Shown here piece by piece: positions 61,034 to 64,000 of a stretch of DNA of 64,000 nt. The notes beneath the pieces were generated by a model, which saw only the letters and a list, made by a program, of their open reading frames with translations, was not told the origin of the DNA and made no database searches. The DNA is taken from the NCBI RefSeq assembly GCF_000384155.1, contig NZ_KB913031.1, forward strand, positions 806,001 through 870,000, read 5' to 3'. The DNA is from Methylophilus sp. 42. GTDB taxonomy: Bacteria; Pseudomonadota; Gammaproteobacteria; Burkholderiales; Methylophilaceae. Numbering within the stretch: the stretch's first letter is position 1; every line of letters starts with the position of its first letter. The position numbers and the translations under genes were made by a program.

Positions 61034-61897
61034 ATGGAAGTTGTTGAAGACAAAATTAATCCGCCGCAGCATCAATATGTGCAACCAGGCCTGGAAGTGG
61101 ATATGCATCCGCAGCCCCAATATATTGAAGAGGCGTATGCCGGAAGCGATAAGCTCAAAGGCAAGGTGGCCGTGATTACTGGCGGTGATAGCGGCATAGG
61201 CCGTGCCGTGGCTGTGCATTTTGCGGCAGAAGGGGCGGATCTCGTGATTGTGTACCTGGACGAGCACAAGGATGCGGCAAAAACGAAACAACTGGTGGAG
61301 GCCTATGGTAGCCAATGCTTGTTGATTCCAGGTGATGTGTCAGACGAGCGGTTCTGTGAGCAAGTTGTGCACGACACGCTGCTGCAGTTTGGTCAATTGG
61401 ATATTGTCATCAATAATGCCGCCCAGCAGTTTCCGCAGACCAGTATTGTGGAAATCAGCCAACGGCAGTTGGAGCATACCTTCAGGACCAATATTTTCTC
61501 CATGTTTTATATGGTGAAGGCAGCCTTGCCGCATCTGCCGAAAAAAAGCCATATTATCAATACCGCGTCGGTGACGGCTTACCGGGGTAGCCCCGAGTTG
61601 CTGGATTATTCGGCCACCAAAGGCGCCGTGGTGTCATTTACACGCTCATTATCGCGACAACTGGTGCATAAGGATATTTACGTCAATGCGGTGGCACCGG
61701 GGCCAGTGTGGACACCGTTGATTCCCGCCAGTTTTGATGAAAAGAAAGTCAGCGAGTTCGGTAGCCAGGTGCCTTTAAAGCGACCTGCACAACCGAGTGA
61801 AATTGCGCCCGCCTATGTGTTCTTGGCCAGCCAGGCATCGTCATATATGACCGGACAGGTGATACACCCGAATGGTGGTGAAATTATTAATGGTTAA
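61034..61897 (+). CDS. SDR oxidoreductase, YghA/general-stress glucose-dehydrogenase-like
   Basis: The product is 287 residues from the ATG at 61034 (AAGGAGA at 61022-61028). The N-terminal extension (about 1-45, with HQYVQPGLEVDMHPQPQY) is typical of this stress-induced subfamily. The NAD(P) motif VITGGDSGIGRAVA, NNAAQQ, catalytic Ser with Tyr/Lys (DYSATKGAVVSF) and the MTGQVIHPNGGEI end follow. The substrate is unknown. A strong terminator follows. Confidence 0.92.
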   Translation: MEVVEDKINPPQHQYVQPGLEVDMHPQPQYIEEAYAGSDKLKGKVAVITGGDSGIGRAVAVHFAAEGADLVIVYLDEHKDAAKTKQLVEAYGSQCLLIPGDVSDERFCEQVVHDTLLQFGQLDIVINNAAQQFPQTSIVEISQRQLEHTFRTNIFSMFYMVKAALPHLPKKSHIINTASVTAYRGSPELLDYSATKGAVVSFTRSLSRQLVHKDIYVNAVAPGPVWTPLIPASFDEKKVSEFGSQVPLKRPAQPSEIAPAYVFLASQASSYMTGQVIHPNGGEIING

Positions 61898-61916
61898 TTG
61901 ACCACTTGCCTGGTCG

Positions 61917-61946
61917 AAATAAGCCTGGTGTATGCCAGGCTTATTT
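61917..61946 (+). terminator. terminator after the SDR gene
   Basis: A perfect 12-bp stem (AAATAAGCCTGG/CCAGGCTTATTT) with a TGTATG loop. Confidence 0.92.
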
Positions 61947-61980
61947 ACGCCGACTATTTCCGGGCGCGACGTCCGAATTC

Positions 61981-61988
61981 TCCTACAG
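61981..61988 (+). promoter_or_regulatory. TCCTACAG element 5 (cytochrome gene)
   Basis: TCCTACAG followed by CAAATTCCGCC, 97 nt before the start at 62086; CATAAT lies at 62032-62037. Confidence 0.7.
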
Positions 61989-62085
61989 CAAATTCCGCCT
62001 TTGTTACATGGGCGCACATTTTCCTTTTATTCATAATGGGTTGCGTCATCAATCGCGTTAATAACACAATCATTAGGAGAACGAC

Positions 62086-62637
62086 ATGAATCACAAGCTT
62101 GGCTTAGGCCTGTTGGTATTAGTTGCTGGACTCTCCGCCTGTGATAAACAGGCATCGACTACTGGCGCCGCCGGAGAATCTACTGCTGGAGCGTCTGCTA
62201 GTGGTGAGGCCATTAAGTTCGTTAAAACACAGGATGGATCTCCGCTGGAAATCAAGGTCGAGTTGTTCGATACCCCTGCCGCCAAAGAGTTTTTAGCCAC
62301 CGGTAAAAACCCCTATGTGGGCAAGGAAGATGCGATTGCCCAGGGTAAAAAAACCTTCCAGCTTTATTCCTGTACGCAATGCCATGGTCCGGACGCAGGT
62401 GGACAGGTCGGGCCAGCGCTGACCGGGCCTAATTACAACTACGCCAAAGATGCCACCAATAAAGGCATGTTTGAGACGGTCTGGAATGGCACCAACGGTG
62501 GGATGGGTGCTAAAGGCAAGGGCTTGATGGATCCCTCAGACCCAAACAACGGTATTACGCCCGACGAGTTGCTGAAAGTCATTGCCTGGATACGTAGCCA
62601 TGGCAGCCTGACTGGCAATGAAGAGGCCGCTTCATAA
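62086..62637 (+). CDS. cytochrome cL-type (MxaG/XoxG-like) c-type cytochrome with lipobox
   Basis: The 183-residue product has a lipoprotein signal (LVLVAGLSAC, Cys about 20) and one haem-binding motif CTQCH in YSCTQCHGPDAGG. The pattern around it fits cytochrome cL: AKEFLATGKNPYVGKEDAIA before, GPALTGPNYNYAKDATNKGM and TPDELLKVIAWIRSHG after. Cytochrome cL accepts electrons from PQQ methanol dehydrogenase. A probable membrane anchor is unusual, since classical MxaG is soluble. AGGAGAACG precedes the ATG. No dehydrogenase gene is adjacent. Confidence 0.82.
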   Translation: MNHKLGLGLLVLVAGLSACDKQASTTGAAGESTAGASASGEAIKFVKTQDGSPLEIKVELFDTPAAKEFLATGKNPYVGKEDAIAQGKKTFQLYSCTQCHGPDAGGQVGPALTGPNYNYAKDATNKGMFETVWNGTNGGMGAKGKGLMDPSDPNNGITPDELLKVIAWIRSHGSLTGNEEAAS

Positions 62638-62641
62638 TTTA

Positions 62642-62649
62642 TCCTACAG
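62642..62649 (+). promoter_or_regulatory. TCCTACAG element 6 (62752 gene)
   Basis: TCCTACAG followed by CTTTTTTG, 102 nt before the start at 62752. The downstream extension of the motif is lost in this copy. Confidence 0.55.
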
Positions 62650-62751
62650 CTTTTTTGTAAAGACACTGACATACAGCTGTTAACCACATCATTAGCATGA
62701 GTCTAAGCCTGCCACATCTGGCAGGTGACTTTAAAACTTGATGAGGATGCG

Positions 62752-63057
62752 ATGATGAAAAAATTACTTTCAATACTATTAGCCAGTACGTTTTTATGTT
62801 CAATGACGGTTGTTTTTGCGGCACCAGCAGACAATGCGCCGCCCGCACAGCAGCAAAAAAATCAGGTACCTGATACCCACCAGAACGGCGATTATCTGGA
62901 GCCACAACCTGACAATAATAATGCGGCCACCACTGGTAACAGCGATACGCAGGGTCGGCAGGGTAGTGGTAATAAACAGTCCAAGCCGGGCAACGTTGAA
63001 AAAAGCAAACGTTTTCATGAAAAGCCCCAAGACGGCGGCACGGGCGTGAAACAGTAA
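62752..63057 (+). CDS. small exported Gln/Asn-rich protein
   Basis: The 101-residue product has a signal peptide (about 1-22, LLSILLASTFLCSMTVVFAA). A hydrophilic low-complexity mature part follows (APPAQQQKNQVPDTHQNGDY, GNSDTQGRQGSGNKQ). A second ATG at 62755 is also possible; GAGGAT precedes. It resembles the small exported protein at 60669 in size and composition. No domain is recognised. Confidence 0.7.
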   Translation: MMKKLLSILLASTFLCSMTVVFAAPADNAPPAQQQKNQVPDTHQNGDYLEPQPDNNNAATTGNSDTQGRQGSGNKQSKPGNVEKSKRFHEKPQDGGTGVKQ

Positions 63058-63076
63058 TGGCCCACATCAGTCGATT

Positions 63077-63115
63077 GCCCTGCATGGCTTAAGTTGTGTT
63101 TAAGTCTGGCAGGGC
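63077..63115 (+). promoter_or_regulatory. hairpin upstream of the Csp-like gene
   Basis: GCCCTGC at 63077-63083 pairs with GCAGGGC at 63109-63115, with an inner CTTAA/TTAAG pairing. No T-tract follows. It may end the upstream transcript or shape the leader of the next gene. Confidence 0.45.
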
Positions 63116-63166
63116 AGGGTGACTAAGTGCGGAGTATTCTTAAACGCTACTAAGCTGGAGAAAACC

Positions 63167-63505
63167 ATGACTGAAAAAGACCTGAAGTTATGTATGGAAC
63201 TGTGCAAGAAATGTGCAGACACCTGCGAAAGCTGTGCGATCGCCTGTGAAACTGAGGCCAATCCCATGTTGCGAACCTGTATTGAACTGGATATGGATTG
63301 TGCAGATTTCTGTCGCCTGACGGCTTCATTTATTGCGCGTCGCAGCGACTTTGTTGAACTGGTTTGCCAGGACTGTGCGGAAATTTGTACTGCCTGTGCC
63401 GATCAATGCGAGCAACATGCCTCTGACCATTGCCGTGCGTGCGCACAGGCCTGTCGCAGTTGTGCAGAGGCATGCCTGAAAGTGGGCGCTGCTGCATTCG
63501 CATAA
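63167..63505 (+). CDS. four-helix-bundle cysteine-rich copper-storage (Csp-like) protein
   Basis: The product is 112 residues from the ATG at 63167 (GGAG at 63157-63160). It has many regularly spaced cysteines along helices (LCMELCKKCADTCESCAIAC, ICTACADQCEQHA, HCRACAQACRSCAEACL). This matches the DUF326/Csp family, in which cysteines line the core of a four-helix bundle and bind many Cu(I) ions. No signal peptide is seen, so it is cytosolic like Csp3. In methylotrophs such proteins buffer or store copper. Confidence 0.9.
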   Translation: MTEKDLKLCMELCKKCADTCESCAIACETEANPMLRTCIELDMDCADFCRLTASFIARRSDFVELVCQDCAEICTACADQCEQHASDHCRACAQACRSCAEACLKVGAAAFA

Positions 63506-63580
63506 TATGCAAATGATCTCTCTTCGCTTCTATGAGCAGGTGGTGATGCCTGAGTGCAAGCCACCTTGCACGCAGTGTAT

Positions 63581-64000
63581 TTAACCAGCTTGCTTAACCG
63601 TAAGTTTCAATATAATAAACTCGGCCGGTCGCACAACTGCCATACCCATTTCAATCCGCATCAGACCTTGCGCAATATCATTTGCCGTCATGGTTTTTCC
63701 CAGGCCAATATTCACAAAAAATGCCTGTTCCGGCTTGCTGCCCTGCAATGCACCTTGCCGCCACAACAAGATTAAAAAGTTTTCCACCATGGCTTGCGCA
63801 CGCACCCAAGTATTGGCATCGTTAGGCTCAAATACCATCTGCTGCAACCCTTGGCTAACGGATGCTTCTACCCAGCTAAACAATCGCCGCACAGGAATAT
63901 AACGCCATTCATTGTCGTTGCCAGCCAGTGTCCGTGCACCCCATATCTGCGTGCCTTTGCCCGTAAACTTGCGGATGATATTAATTGACTTGCCAGCGTC
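63581..64000 (-). CDS. contractile tail sheath protein, C-terminal part (runs off the right edge)
   Basis: The minus-strand frame is open from the window edge to a stop at 63581 (about 139 residues). It contains KSINIIRKFTGKGTQIWGAR and TLAGNDNEWRYIPVRRLFSW, then EASVSQGLQQMVFEPNDANT and KTMTANDIAQGLMRIEMGMA. This is the C-terminal domain of phage-type tail sheath proteins. It forms the contractile outer tube of a myovirus tail or an extracellular contractile injection system. Most of the gene and its neighbours lie outside the window. Confidence 0.88.
   Translation of the reverse strand, partial: DAGKSINIIRKFTGKGTQIWGARTLAGNDNEWRYIPVRRLFSWVEASVSQGLQQMVFEPNDANTWVRAQAMVENFLILLWRQGALQGSKPEQAFFVNIGLGKTMTANDIAQGLMRIEMGMAVVRPAEFIILKLTVKQAG

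Overview
The window looks like chromosomal DNA of a methylotrophic betaproteobacterium, most likely a member of the Methylophilaceae. That assignment is inferred from gene content: an orphan pqqA, a cytochrome cL-type electron acceptor of the kind paired with methanol dehydrogenase, betaproteobacterial housekeeping genes, and base composition close to balanced. I could not run a database search. No rRNA, tRNA, CRISPR array or intact insertion sequence was recognised.

Layout. 0-6.9 kb is housekeeping: the start of gpmI running off the left edge, rhodanese, grxC, secB, gpsA, an SdiA-regulated-type protein, fklB, and groSL under a near-perfect CIRCE operator. 7.2-16 kb holds a YdeP-type molybdopterin oxidoreductase with a small helix-turn-helix partner, a MocR regulator, ada, and two c-di-GMP proteins. 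48-55 kb holds a divergent LysR/SDR pair, a glycine-zipper lipoprotein gene broken by an in-frame TGA, an aldo-keto reductase, phospholipase A and nhaA. 55-63.5 kb is a cluster of small stress-type and envelope genes with pqqA, a NarL-type regulator, a CFA synthase-like methyltransferase and the cytochrome. At the right edge the end of a contractile tail-sheath gene enters on the minus strand.

The centrepiece is a 32-kb island (about 16.2-48.0 kb). In order it has an ECF sigma/FecR pair, a TonB-dependent receptor with a signalling (STN) domain, an unrecognised Sec-exported four-cysteine protein, an RTX protein, a complete type I secretion system with two ABC proteins, a compact type II secretion system that follows only 25 bp later, ExbB-ExbD-TonB, and a second ECF/FecR/receptor module. 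A Fur-box-like site precedes the first sigma gene. A 43-bp sequence (34 identical positions) lies upstream of both receptor 1 and exbB. I interpret the island as a self-contained uptake machine. It would make and export its own extracellular capture proteins by two routes, take up the ligand through large receptors, and energise and regulate itself. Iron is the most economical ligand given the Fur-like site; a lanthanide or haem ligand is not excluded.

A second unexpected signal is the 8-mer TCCTACAG. It occurs six times between 55.5 and 62.7 kb, always in gene orientation and 87-105 nt before a start codon, with a possible -10 hexamer at a constant distance. It marks a local regulon of envelope and stress genes that surrounds a NarL-family response regulator.
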